Positions 51,510 through 59,095 of a stretch of 64,000 nt of DNA are shown one piece after another. The DNA comes from Amycolatopsis sulphurea (GTDB lineage Bacteria > Actinomycetota > Actinomycetes > Mycobacteriales > Pseudonocardiaceae): the NCBI RefSeq assembly GCF_002564045.1, contig NZ_PDJK01000002.1, positions 3,348,001 to 3,412,000 of the forward strand. Reading direction: 5' to 3'. The first letter of the stretch is position 1; every line of letters starts with the position of its first letter. The notes beneath the pieces are model-generated. The model did not search any database, was not told the origin of the DNA, and worked only from the letters and a program-made list of their open reading frames with translations. The position numbers were made by a program, and so were the translations under genes.

Positions 51510-52573
51510 TGATCCACGTACTCGGTTCGGACATCCCGCACCACAACACGACCGTTCTGCGGTTTTTCAACGATGTGCTGGCCGCCGAGCTGCCCGGCCG
51601 GCCGGTGTTCTGGGTCGTTTCCGCCGAGTCGCCCGGCGAGTACCCGAATCTGGACCTGATCCGGTACCCCGATCGCCGGCAGCTGGCCACCGCGGCGCGC
51701 CGATCGGCGCGCCGTGACCGCACCATCACCTTCTTCCTGCACGGCCAGTTTTCCCCGCGGATCTGGCTGGCTCTGCTGACCGGCGCGATCCGGCCGCACC
51801 AGGCGCATTGGCACATCTGGGGCGCGGACCTTTACGAGGCCGCGGCCGGCCCGCGGGCCGCGCTGTTCTACCGGCTCCGGCGGATCGCGCAAGGGCGGGT
51901 CGGCCGGGTCCTCGGCACGGCCGGCGATCTCGGCCACTACCGGCGCCGGCATCCGCGCACCCGGAGCACCGTCCTCTATTTCCCAAGCCGGACGCAGGGG
52001 CCGGACGCCAAGCTCGCCCGGCTCCGGCCCGGATCCTCGCTGACCGTGCTGATCGGCAATTCCGGCGACGCGAGCAACCGTCACGTCACCGCGTTGCGGG
52101 CAGTGCGGGAACGGTTTGGCGCGCAGACCCGGGTCGTCCTCCCCTGCGGCTATCCCGCCGGGAACGAAACCTATCTCTGCGCGATCCGGGCCGAGGCGCA
52201 CCGGCTGTTCCCGCCGGGCAACGTCCGGTTGCTCACCGATCTGCTGGATTACCGGCAGTACGCGGACCTACTGGCGGAATGCGATCTCGGTTACCTGATT
52301 TTCCGGCGGCAGCAGGGCATCGGGACGCTGTCCATGCTGATCCGCGCGCAGGTGCCGTTCGTGCTCAGCCAGGACAATCCGTTCCTGCGAGATCTGACCG
52401 GGCAGCACGTGCCGGTGCTGGTGCACGAGGACCGGATCACTCCGGCGGAGGTCGAGCGAAGCCGGCGGCAGCTCGCCGCGCTGGATTGGGCGCAACTGTC
52501 CTTCACACCCGAGAACTGCGTGCCCGGCTGGCTGCGCGCGCTGAGGGAGGGAGCATCCGATGCCGATCGGTGA
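51506..52573 (+). CDS. wecF: TDP-N-acetylfucosamine:lipid II N-acetylfucosaminyltransferase
   Basis: 355 residues (E. coli WecF about 359). Seen are the start MMIHVLGSDIPHHNTTVLRF FND-like, HWHIWGADLYE, ILIGNSGDASNRH-like VLIGNSGDASNRHVTAL, and LGYLIFRRQQGIGTLSMLIR, which are signature regions of the GT56 WecF family. It adds the third sugar, Fuc4NAc, to the growing lipid-linked trisaccharide. The family is narrow, so its presence is the strongest single marker of an ECA-like pathway. Overlaps wzx (ATGATGA) and the wzyE start by 14 bases. Confidence 0.92.
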   Translation: MMIHVLGSDIPHHNTTVLRFFNDVLAAELPGRPVFWVVSAESPGEYPNLDLIRYPDRRQLATAARRSARRDRTITFFLHGQFSPRIWLALLTGAIRPHQAHWHIWGADLYEAAAGPRAALFYRLRRIAQGRVGRVLGTAGDLGHYRRRHPRTRSTVLYFPSRTQGPDAKLARLRPGSSLTVLIGNSGDASNRHVTALRAVRERFGAQTRVVLPCGYPAGNETYLCAIRAEAHRLFPPGNVRLLTDLLDYRQYADLLAECDLGYLIFRRQQGIGTLSMLIRAQVPFVLSQDNPFLRDLTGQHVPVLVHEDRITPAEVERSRRQLAALDWAQLSFTPENCVPGWLRALREGASDADR

Positions 52574-53870
52574 GCTGGTTCTGCTTGCCGCGTTGTGGAC
52601 GCTGTGCGTCGCCACGCTCGGTCTGGTGATCTGCCGCAGGTTCCGTGCGGAACGATTCAGCTTCGACTTGTGCTTCTCGGTCGCTTTCCTGATCACCTGC
52701 TATCTGGGGTTCCCGCTTTCCGTCGCGCTTGTCGTCGGTTTCGGCGAACGGATCATGTCCACGTCGTCGCTGGCCGGCGCACTGCTGCTGCCGATGGTGT
52801 GCTACGGCGTCTACCACCTCGCCCGCTCGATGCGCAGGTCCGCTTCCGCGCCGCCCCGCCCCGCCCGGTGGTTTGCCGCGAACCAGGGGGTGGCCGGGCT
52901 GACCGCGGTGCTGCTGGCGGCGGTCGCGGCCGGCACTCTCGTGGTGTTCATCGCGCAAAACGGGCTTCTTCTGTTCAAGGTGGACACCTACAGCCAGGCG
53001 TTCGCGAAGGATGTGTCCGGGCAGGCGCTCAAACGGTTCTCCTACTTCTTCATCCCCGCCGCGCTGATCTGGTACTTTCTGCGCCCGAGTGTGCGGCGCT
53101 GGTGGATGTTCCTGGCGGCCACCGCCGGGTTCGGCCTGCTCAGCTACGTTGCCGTGGGCGGCACGCGAGCCAACCTGGCGCTGGCGTTCGCCCTGTTCCT
53201 CTTCATCGGCCTGGCCGACCGGTATCTCAAGCCGAAGCTGCTCATCCCGCTGGGTTTCCTCGGCGTGGCCGGGATGTTCCTGCTTGCGCTGGCCCGCTAC
53301 GGCCTGCATGCCTCCGGGATGAGACAGCTCTACTACTTCCTGTACCTGACCCGCGATTCGCTTTCCCCCTGGGAGAATCTGGCGCTCGTCCTCGAACGGC
53401 GTTCGAACATAGAATTCCAGGGCTTGGCGCCGATCGCCCGCGATTTCTCCGTCTACGTCCCGCGCTCGATCTGGCCGGACCGTCCGGAGGTGGTGCTCAA
53501 CACCGCCAACTACTTCTCCCGCGCCGTGCTTGGCCGCGGTCCCGGTCTGACCATCTCACCCACGATGATCGGCTCGTCATACCTGATGGGCGGGCTGCTC
53601 GCGGTGCCGCTCACCGGTGCCGCGGCTGGCCTGATCATTCGCGGGCTGGACCGGGTGCACCGGGGCGCCGGGGCGGACGGGTCCGGCGGTGCGGTGGCCA
53701 AGGCGTTCTGTTTCGGCACGTTGTTCACCCTCGTCGTGCTGGTCCGCGAGGGGCTGGACTCGTTCTGTTCCCGATTCGTCGTCTACCTGGCCGTTTTCGG
53801 CCTGTGTTTCCTCGCGGCGAAGGCCGTGTTCAAGATCCGCCAGTTCCAGAAACCGGAGGTCCGTGCATGA
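52560..53870 (+). CDS. wzyE: ECA-type polysaccharide polymerase, WzyE-like
   Basis: 436 residues (E. coli WzyE about 450), with about ten to eleven membrane helices. The diagnostic periplasmic-side loop is present: TRDSLSPWENLALVLERR, IEFQGLAPIARDFSVYVP, SIWPDRPEVVLNTANYFSR and LTISPTMIGSSYLMGG. These match WzyE specifically rather than generic O-antigen polymerases. It would polymerise the flipped repeat. ATG 52560 is preceded by GAGGGAGGGAG. End overlaps wecG (ATGA). Confidence 0.92.
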   Translation: MPIGELVLLAALWTLCVATLGLVICRRFRAERFSFDLCFSVAFLITCYLGFPLSVALVVGFGERIMSTSSLAGALLLPMVCYGVYHLARSMRRSASAPPRPARWFAANQGVAGLTAVLLAAVAAGTLVVFIAQNGLLLFKVDTYSQAFAKDVSGQALKRFSYFFIPAALIWYFLRPSVRRWWMFLAATAGFGLLSYVAVGGTRANLALAFALFLFIGLADRYLKPKLLIPLGFLGVAGMFLLALARYGLHASGMRQLYYFLYLTRDSLSPWENLALVLERRSNIEFQGLAPIARDFSVYVPRSIWPDRPEVVLNTANYFSRAVLGRGPGLTISPTMIGSSYLMGGLLAVPLTGAAAGLIIRGLDRVHRGAGADGSGGAVAKAFCFGTLFTLVVLVREGLDSFCSRFVVYLAVFGLCFLAAKAVFKIRQFQKPEVRA

Positions 53871-54595
53871 GCAGCGTTCCCGGCTACCCGATTCGCGGGG
53901 TGCGGATATTGGGGTACCCGGACGAGTCCGCGTTCCTCGACGAGCTTTTCGGCCCGCACGGAGTACGGACCGGCATGCTGGCGGCGGTCAACGCGGAGAA
54001 GATCGTCGCCGCCGAGCGCGACCCCGTCCTGCGCGCGGTCCTGGACCAGGCCGATTACCCCTACGCGGACGGGATCAGCGTGGTCCGTTCGATCCGCCGG
54101 AAGTACGGCGTCGACCTTGACCGCATCGCCGGGGTGGACCTGTGGCAGAGCATGATGGTGCGGGCCGGCCGGGAGCAGGTCAAAGTCTTTCTCGTCGGGG
54201 CGAAACCGCGGGTACTGCAGGCGGTGCGCGAGAAGATCACCGACGAGTGGGAGGTCGAGGTCGTCGGCAGTCAGGACGGCTACTTCGGTGACGCCGACCG
54301 GCCGGACCTCTTCCGGCGGATCCGAGACAGTGAAGCGGCCATCGTGACCATTGCGATGGGCTCACCGCGGCAGGAGATTTTTGCCGCGCAATGCCGCGAA
54401 ATTCATCCGGAAGCGCTCTACATGGGCGTGGGCGGCACTTTCGACGTGGTGAGCGGGCAGGTGCGGCGGGCGCCGCTGATGTGGCGCCGCGCCGGGCTGG
54501 AATGGCTTTACCGAATCATTTCCCAGCCGACCCGGATCGGCAGGCTGCGCCGGGTCGCCGCGTACGCCGGCTATCACTTCTTGAACCGCCTCTAG
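53867..54595 (+). CDS. wecG: UDP-ManNAcA transferase, WecG/TagA/CpsF family
   Basis: 242 residues (E. coli WecG about 246). Seen are MLAAVNAEKIVAAERDPVLR, YPYADGISVVRSIRRKYG, VDLWQSMMVRAG, the conserved AIVTIAMGSPRQEIFAAQ, and MGVGGTFDVVSGQVRRAPL then WRRAGLEWLYRIISQPTR. GIPGADLWEALM-like VDLWQSMM and GSPRQE are family hallmarks. It adds ManNAcA to undecaprenyl-PP-GlcNAc. GGAGG seven bases before ATG 53867. The family also includes teichoic-acid enzymes; WecF and WzyE next door decide for WecG. Confidence 0.9.
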   Translation: MSSVPGYPIRGVRILGYPDESAFLDELFGPHGVRTGMLAAVNAEKIVAAERDPVLRAVLDQADYPYADGISVVRSIRRKYGVDLDRIAGVDLWQSMMVRAGREQVKVFLVGAKPRVLQAVREKITDEWEVEVVGSQDGYFGDADRPDLFRRIRDSEAAIVTIAMGSPRQEIFAAQCREIHPEALYMGVGGTFDVVSGQVRRAPLMWRRAGLEWLYRIISQPTRIGRLRRVAAYAGYHFLNRL

Positions 54596-54644
54596 TGTCG
54601 CGCCGGTTACTGAATACGCTCGCACTCGAAAGGGAAGAAACGCC

Positions 54645-55904
54645 GTGGACTTGGCGATCATCGGACTCGGCTACGTCGGGCTGCCCCTGGCCGTCGCGGC
54701 GTGCCGGGTGGGACTGACGGTGGCGGGCCTGGACAGCGACCCGTCGGTGGTCGAAGGCCTGCGCGCCGGAACGTCGCATGTGGACGACATTTCCGGCGGC
54801 GAGGTCCGCGAAATACTCGGCGCCGGTTTCCGGCCGACCACCGATCCCAGGGTGCTGGCCCGAGCGGGCACTGTGGTGATCTGCGTGCCCAGCCCGCTGA
54901 CCAGAGACGGGGAGCCGGACCTGGGTGCCATCCGCGCCGCCGCCGAGGCGGTGGCCGCGAACCTGCGTCCGGGTGTGCTGGTGGTGCTGGAATCGACGAC
55001 CTTTCCCGGTACCACCGACGAGATCGTGCGTCCGATCCTGGAACGGTCCGGCCTCCTCGCGGGCCGGGACTTCCACCTGGCGTTCTCGCCCGAACGTATC
55101 GACCCGGGCAATACCGCGCACCCGGTGCAGAAGATCCCGAAGGTGGTCGGTGGGCACACCGGCGCCTGCGGAGCCGCCGCGGCCGCGTTCTACGGCAAGT
55201 TCGTCTCGTCTGTGCACCAGGCCAAGGGAACCCGGGAGGCCGAGCTGGCGAAGCTGCTGGAGAACACCTACCGCCAGGTGAACATCGCGCTGGTCAACGA
55301 AATGGCGATGTTCAGCAGGGAACTGGACATCGACCTGTGGGACGCGATCGACTGCGCGAGCACGAAACCGTTCGGGTTCCAGACCTTCCATCCGGGACCC
55401 GGGGTCGGTGGCCACTGCATTCCGGTCGATCCGGTGCTGTTGACGCACCGGGTGCGGTCGCTGGGCCACTCGTTCCGCATCGCCGAGCTGGCGCAGCAGA
55501 TCAACGCGCAGATGCCGGACTACGTCGCCGGACGTGCGCGGAAGCTGCTGGCCCGGCACGGTCACGCGCTGCCGGACGCGTCCGTGCTGCTGTGCGGCAT
55601 CACGTACAAGGCCGATATCGCAGATCTGCGCGAGACTCCGGCGAAACCGATCGCCGAACAACTGCACCGCCTGGGTGCCGAGGTGCGGTTCCATGACCCG
55701 TATGTCGGCACCTGGCAGGTCGGCGGCCGGACTGTGCGCTGCGAACCCCGGCTGGAGGAAGCACTCGAAACCGCTGATCTGACCTTGGTGGTGACCCCGC
55801 ACCGCGAGTACGACCCGGCGACGCTCATCGGGCGTGCTCGGCTGCTGCTGGACACCCGTGGCCGGCTGCGGGCACACACCGGGGACACAGTCGAAGTCCT
55901 CTGA
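54645..55904 (+). CDS. wecC: UDP-N-acetyl-D-mannosamine dehydrogenase
   Basis: 419 residues (E. coli WecC about 420). UDP-sugar 6-dehydrogenase: Rossmann start MDLAIIGLGYVGLPLAVAAC, ESTTFPGTTDEIVRP, FSPERIDPGN, LLENTYRQVNIALVNEM, the catalytic Cys in GPGVGGHCIPVDP, and GITYKADIADLRETPA. With WecB upstream the substrate is most likely UDP-ManNAc, giving UDP-ManNAcA; UDP-GlcNAc is the alternative in this family. GTG 54645 with AGGGA nine bases upstream, 49 bases after wecG; in E. coli it instead follows wecB. Last gene of the operon. Confidence 0.9.
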   Translation: MDLAIIGLGYVGLPLAVAACRVGLTVAGLDSDPSVVEGLRAGTSHVDDISGGEVREILGAGFRPTTDPRVLARAGTVVICVPSPLTRDGEPDLGAIRAAAEAVAANLRPGVLVVLESTTFPGTTDEIVRPILERSGLLAGRDFHLAFSPERIDPGNTAHPVQKIPKVVGGHTGACGAAAAAFYGKFVSSVHQAKGTREAELAKLLENTYRQVNIALVNEMAMFSRELDIDLWDAIDCASTKPFGFQTFHPGPGVGGHCIPVDPVLLTHRVRSLGHSFRIAELAQQINAQMPDYVAGRARKLLARHGHALPDASVLLCGITYKADIADLRETPAKPIAEQLHRLGAEVRFHDPYVGTWQVGGRTVRCEPRLEEALETADLTLVVTPHREYDPATLIGRARLLLDTRGRLRAHTGDTVEVL

Positions 55905-55942
55905 CCGATACGTCGGACAGGAGCGGTCGGTAGGCTGGCTGC

Positions 55943-56782
55943 ATGATCTCTGCGCCCGGACGGCTCGTGCTCGCCGCTACCCCGCTGGGCGATCCCGGGG
56001 ACGCTTCGGCCCGCCTGGTCGAGGCACTGGGCTCGGCGGAGGTGATCGCAGCCGAGGACACCCGGCGGTTGCGCACGCTGGCCTCGGCCCTCGGCGTGTC
56101 GCCGTCCGGCCGGGTGGTCAGCTTCTACGAGGACGTCGAGACCGCGCGGCTGCCGAAGCTGCTCGAATCCTTGCGCAGCGGGGAAAACGTCCTGCTCGTC
56201 ACCGATGCCGGAATGCCCAGCGTGTCCGATCCGGGGTTCCGGCTGGTGGCCGCGTGCGTGGCCGAGGACCTGCCGGTCACCTGCCTGCCCGGCCCGTCCG
56301 CGGTGACCACCGCGCTGGCGTTGTCCGGCCTGCCGTGCGACCGGTTCTGTTTCGAGGGCTTCGCCCCGCGAAAGCCGGGGGAGCGCGCGAAGTGGCTGGC
56401 GGAGCTGGCCACCGAACGCCGGACCGCGGTGTTCTTCGAGTCGCCGCACCGGCTGGCCTCCACCCTCGCCGACGCCGCCACGGCACTCGGTGGCGAGCGC
56501 CGGGCCGCGGTATGCCGGGAACTGACCAAGACTTACGAAGAGGTCAAACGCGGCACGGTGGCCTCGCTGGCCGAATGGGCGGCGGATGGGGTACGCGGCG
56601 AGATCACCGTGGTTCTGGAAGGCGCGGCGCGCGTCGAGACGCGCGTGGAGGATCTCGTGGGCGAGGTCAGCGCCCGCGTCGCCGAGGGGGAACGCCTGAA
56701 GATCGCGGCCGCGGCGGTGGCCGAGGCGGCCGGAGTGTCCAAAAAGGAGCTTTACGACGCGGTTGTCGCGTCGCGGAAGTGA
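55943..56782 (+). CDS. rsmI: 16S rRNA (cytidine-1402-2'-O)-methyltransferase
   Basis: 279 residues. SAM-dependent tetrapyrrole-methylase-fold enzyme modifying C1402 of 16S rRNA. Seen are LVLAATPLGDPGDASARLVE, VIAAEDTRRLRTL, VTDAGMPSVSDPGFRLV, CLPGPSAVTTALALSGLP, FEGFAPRK, FFESPHRL and CRELTKTYEEVKRGT. ATG 55943 follows TAGGCT (55931-55936) by six bases, so the message is leaderless. Its usual divergent partner pmt is displaced by the wec operon. Overlaps the convergent TetR gene by 31 bases. Confidence 0.94.
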   Translation: MISAPGRLVLAATPLGDPGDASARLVEALGSAEVIAAEDTRRLRTLASALGVSPSGRVVSFYEDVETARLPKLLESLRSGENVLLVTDAGMPSVSDPGFRLVAACVAEDLPVTCLPGPSAVTTALALSGLPCDRFCFEGFAPRKPGERAKWLAELATERRTAVFFESPHRLASTLADAATALGGERRAAVCRELTKTYEEVKRGTVASLAEWAADGVRGEITVVLEGAARVETRVEDLVGEVSARVAEGERLKIAAAAVAEAAGVSKKELYDAVVASRK

Positions 56783-57252
56783 TCCTCCAGCAGCATCCGG
56801 GCCGCGGTGCGCGCCTTGGCCGCGTCGGGCTCGTCGCCGGTGATCACGTCGGTGTAGATGAACGATTCGCCGACCCGGACCAGCAGATAGGCCAGGTCCG
56901 CGACGGGCAGTGGGCTGCGCAGCCGCCCGGCGGCGATCTCGCCGGCCAGTAGTGCGCGCAGTTTGTCGATCGTGCGGGATTGCACCAGGCTGGCCTTCGT
57001 GGTGAGCAGCCGCAGTGCCCGCTCCGGTTCACTGCGCAGGAAGGTCCGGAACGGGGCCGAGATGTTCACCGTGTGCACGAAGGTGCCGATCGCTTCGGCC
57101 AGGCCTTCGCCGCCGCGGCCGGTGAACGACACGTTGTCCAGCACGGCCGCGGCCTCCGCCCACAGGATCTCGCCGAGCAGGTGGTCTCGGCTGCCGACCC
57201 AGCGGTGCAGCGTGGCCCGGCTGATGCCCAGCTCGGCGGCCAGTTCCCGCAT
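56752..57252 (-). CDS. TetR-family regulator (QsdR-like), start uncertain
   Basis: At least 166 residues. The HTH reads DMRELAAELGISRATLHRWV then GSRDHLLGEILW, and the C-terminal part resembles the QsdR group. Starting at ATG 57252 removes helix 1 of the HTH. In frame, the sequence upstream (SRTSRPDAVAAFRLARSRFL) is just what such proteins have, but back to the stop at about 57357 there is no ATG, GTG or TTG. The gene may start at a rare codon (ATC 57348 lies six bases after a TAACGT -10-like box, leaderless), giving about 198 residues. It probably represses the divergent oxidoreductase gene. Confidence 0.75.
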   Translation of the reverse strand: MRELAAELGISRATLHRWVGSRDHLLGEILWAEAAAVLDNVSFTGRGGEGLAEAIGTFVHTVNISAPFRTFLRSEPERALRLLTTKASLVQSRTIDKLRALLAGEIAAGRLRSPLPVADLAYLLVRVGESFIYTDVITGDEPDAAKARTAARMLLEDHFRDATTAS

Positions 57253-57380
57253 GTCGATCCGGCGGCAGGCGAGGAAGCGGCTGCGCGCGAGCCGGAACGC
57301 CGCGACGGCGTCGGGGCGGGAGGTGCGGGAAACAAGCGGCGTGTCGATGGTGAGACGTTAGCACAGAGTGTTTCTTCAGT

Positions 57381-57402
57381 GAGACATCTGGCAGAATGTC
57401 TC
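57381..57402. promoter_or_regulatory. Candidate TetR operator between the regulator and oxidoreductase genes
   Basis: GAGACAT ctggcaga ATGTCTC, a perfect 7-base inverted repeat in the short divergent region, 28-49 bases before the oxidoreductase start. A further GTGAGAC half-site occurs at 57350-57356, at the TetR 5' end. Confidence 0.55.
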
Positions 57403-57429
57403 AAGACGAGCTGTGAAGGAGGCCGCTGG

Positions 57430-58389
57430 ATGCGTGCTGTGCAGGTGACCGAGTTCGGTGGGCCGGAGGTGCTGACCCCGGCCGAGGTACCCGATCCCGA
57501 ACCCGGTCCGGGCGAGGTGCTGATCGAGGTCGACCGGATCGGGGTGAACTATGCCGACACGCACCAGGCGGAGAACAGCTATCTCGCGCCGAGCACGCTG
57601 CCGCTCGTGCCGGGTGGCGAGGTCGTCGGCCGCACCGCCGACGGCAAGCGGGTCGTCTCGCTCCTGAAGAGCGGCGGCGGGTACGCCGAACGAGCGGCCG
57701 GCCCGGTCGCCGCGACCTTCGAGGTGCCGGACGGGGTGGACGACCTCAACGCGCTGGCCATGCTCGTGCAGGGCGCGACCGCCTGGGTGCTGCTGCGCAA
57801 GAACACGCACCTGGAGCCGGGGGAGTCGGTCGTCGTGCACGCGGCGGCGGGCGGCGTCGGCACGATCGCGGTGCAGCTGGCCAAGGCGTGGGGCGCGGGC
57901 CGGGTGATCGCCACCGCCAGCAGCGAGCAGAAGCGGAACCTGGCGCTCGAACTGGGCGCCGACGTCGCTGTGGACTCCCGCGCGGAGAACCTGACCGAAA
58001 CCCTGCGTGAGGCCAACGGCGGCAAGTCGGTGGACATCGTGCTGGACATGGTCGGCGGCCGCACGACCGACCAGAGCATGGCCGCGCTCGCACCGTTCGG
58101 CAGGCTCGCGTTCTACGGCATGGCCGGGCGGGAGGCGCCGGAACCGGTGAAGCCGAGCAGCCTGCTCCGGCACAGCACTGCGATCTCCGGCATGTGGCTG
58201 CCGCACGTGTTCCGGTTGCCGGGCAACGTGTTCGGCACCGCGCTGACCGAGCTGTTCGCTCTGGTTCGGGGCGGCGGTTTGCGGGCTGTCGCGGGCGGTG
58301 AGTATCCGCTTGCCGAGGCTCGTGCCGCTCATGAGGCGTTGCGTTCTCGTGGCACGGTAGGCAAGTTGCTGCTCGATCCGCGTAAGTAG
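57430..58389 (+). CDS. Quinone oxidoreductase-like MDR protein
   Basis: 319 residues. Zinc-free medium-chain reductase: VTEFGGPEVLTPAEVPDPEP, GVNYADTHQ, the nucleotide loop VVVHAAAGGVGTIAVQLAKA and VLDMVGG. It likely reduces quinones or enones with NADPH. AAGGAGG eight bases before ATG 57430. Divergent from the TetR gene and probably controlled by it. Its last 80-130 bases recur several times, increasingly diverged, in the following 700 bases together with palindromic repeats. Confidence 0.9.
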   Translation: MRAVQVTEFGGPEVLTPAEVPDPEPGPGEVLIEVDRIGVNYADTHQAENSYLAPSTLPLVPGGEVVGRTADGKRVVSLLKSGGGYAERAAGPVAATFEVPDGVDDLNALAMLVQGATAWVLLRKNTHLEPGESVVVHAAAGGVGTIAVQLAKAWGAGRVIATASSEQKRNLALELGADVAVDSRAENLTETLREANGGKSVDIVLDMVGGRTTDQSMAALAPFGRLAFYGMAGREAPEPVKPSSLLRHSTAISGMWLPHVFRLPGNVFGTALTELFALVRGGGLRAVAGGEYPLAEARAAHEALRSRGTVGKLLLDPRK

Positions 58390-58413
58390 GCCAGACTGCG
58401 GAAGTCTGTGAAG

Positions 58414-58468
58414 GTCTGTGAAGGGGCCCTTCACGGACTCTGAGTCTGTGAAGGGACCCTTCACAGAC
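58414..58468. repeat. Nested palindromic repeat, copy F
   Basis: GTCTGTGAAGGGGCCCTTC and mirrored half around GACTCTGAGTC, 25 bases after the oxidoreductase stop. Followed to about 58600 by interstitial sequence shared with the 34.5-kb and 38.7-kb groups. Confidence 0.9.
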
Positions 58469-58601
58469 CTGAGACAGGTCCGGCGCACAGCGCGAGGTGG
58501 TCGTGCGTCTCGAACGCCTCCGCATCGTCCGTTGCCGGGCGTGATCGACGAAGAGGGCAGGTGTCGTCGATGATGACGCGGCCGCCACGGCTCTCTCTGC
58601 G

Positions 58602-59095
58602 CATGAGGCGTTGCGTTCTCGTGGCACGGTGGGCAAGTTGCTGCTCGATCCGTGTAAGTAGTCCAGACGGCGGAGGTCCGTGAAGGGTCCCTTCACGGAC
58701 TCTGAGTCTGTGAAGGGACCCTTCACAGACCCGAGACAGGTCCCCGGCGCACACCACGAGGTGGTCGCGTCTCGAACACCGCCGCATCGTCCGTTGCCGG
58801 GCGTGATCGACGAAGAGGGCAGGCGCCGTCGATGATGACGCGGCCGCCACGGCTCTCTCTGCTGATCACGGGTCCTCGACCGACTTTGCCGGGACTCCGG
58901 GACTCCGTGACACGGTGGGTGAGTTGGTGCTCGATCCGCGCAGGCAGGTCGCCACGGCGGAGTGGCGAGGAGTCGTTTGATCCGGTTCGGGGCGGCGTGC
59001 CGTTGTGGGTGGCGAGTACCCGCCCGCGAAGCCCACGAAGCGCTGCGTTCCCGCCACACGGTCGGCAAACCGGTGCTCGCCCCCCCACCGGTAGG
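58602..59095. repeat. Array of repeated oxidoreductase 3'-end fragments with palindrome copy G
   Basis: 58602-58682 repeats the gene's last 80 bases (58330-58410) almost exactly, including the stop. Palindrome copy G follows (58676-58730), then a second interstitial copy (58731-58880), then a shorter diverged 3'-end copy (about 58910-58965), then another (about 58983-59090) starting from the GGTTCGGGGCGGCG present at 58263. No intact gene lies here. The array ends at the pabB stop. Confidence 0.8.

Noticed and set aside
47302..55904. Interpretation of the operon as a teichoic acid or generic capsule locus
   Set aside because: WecG alone would allow TagA, and WecB/WecC are common in capsules, but WecF- and WzyE-specific segments, the WecD N-terminal half and the ECA gene order argue for an ECA-like pathway.
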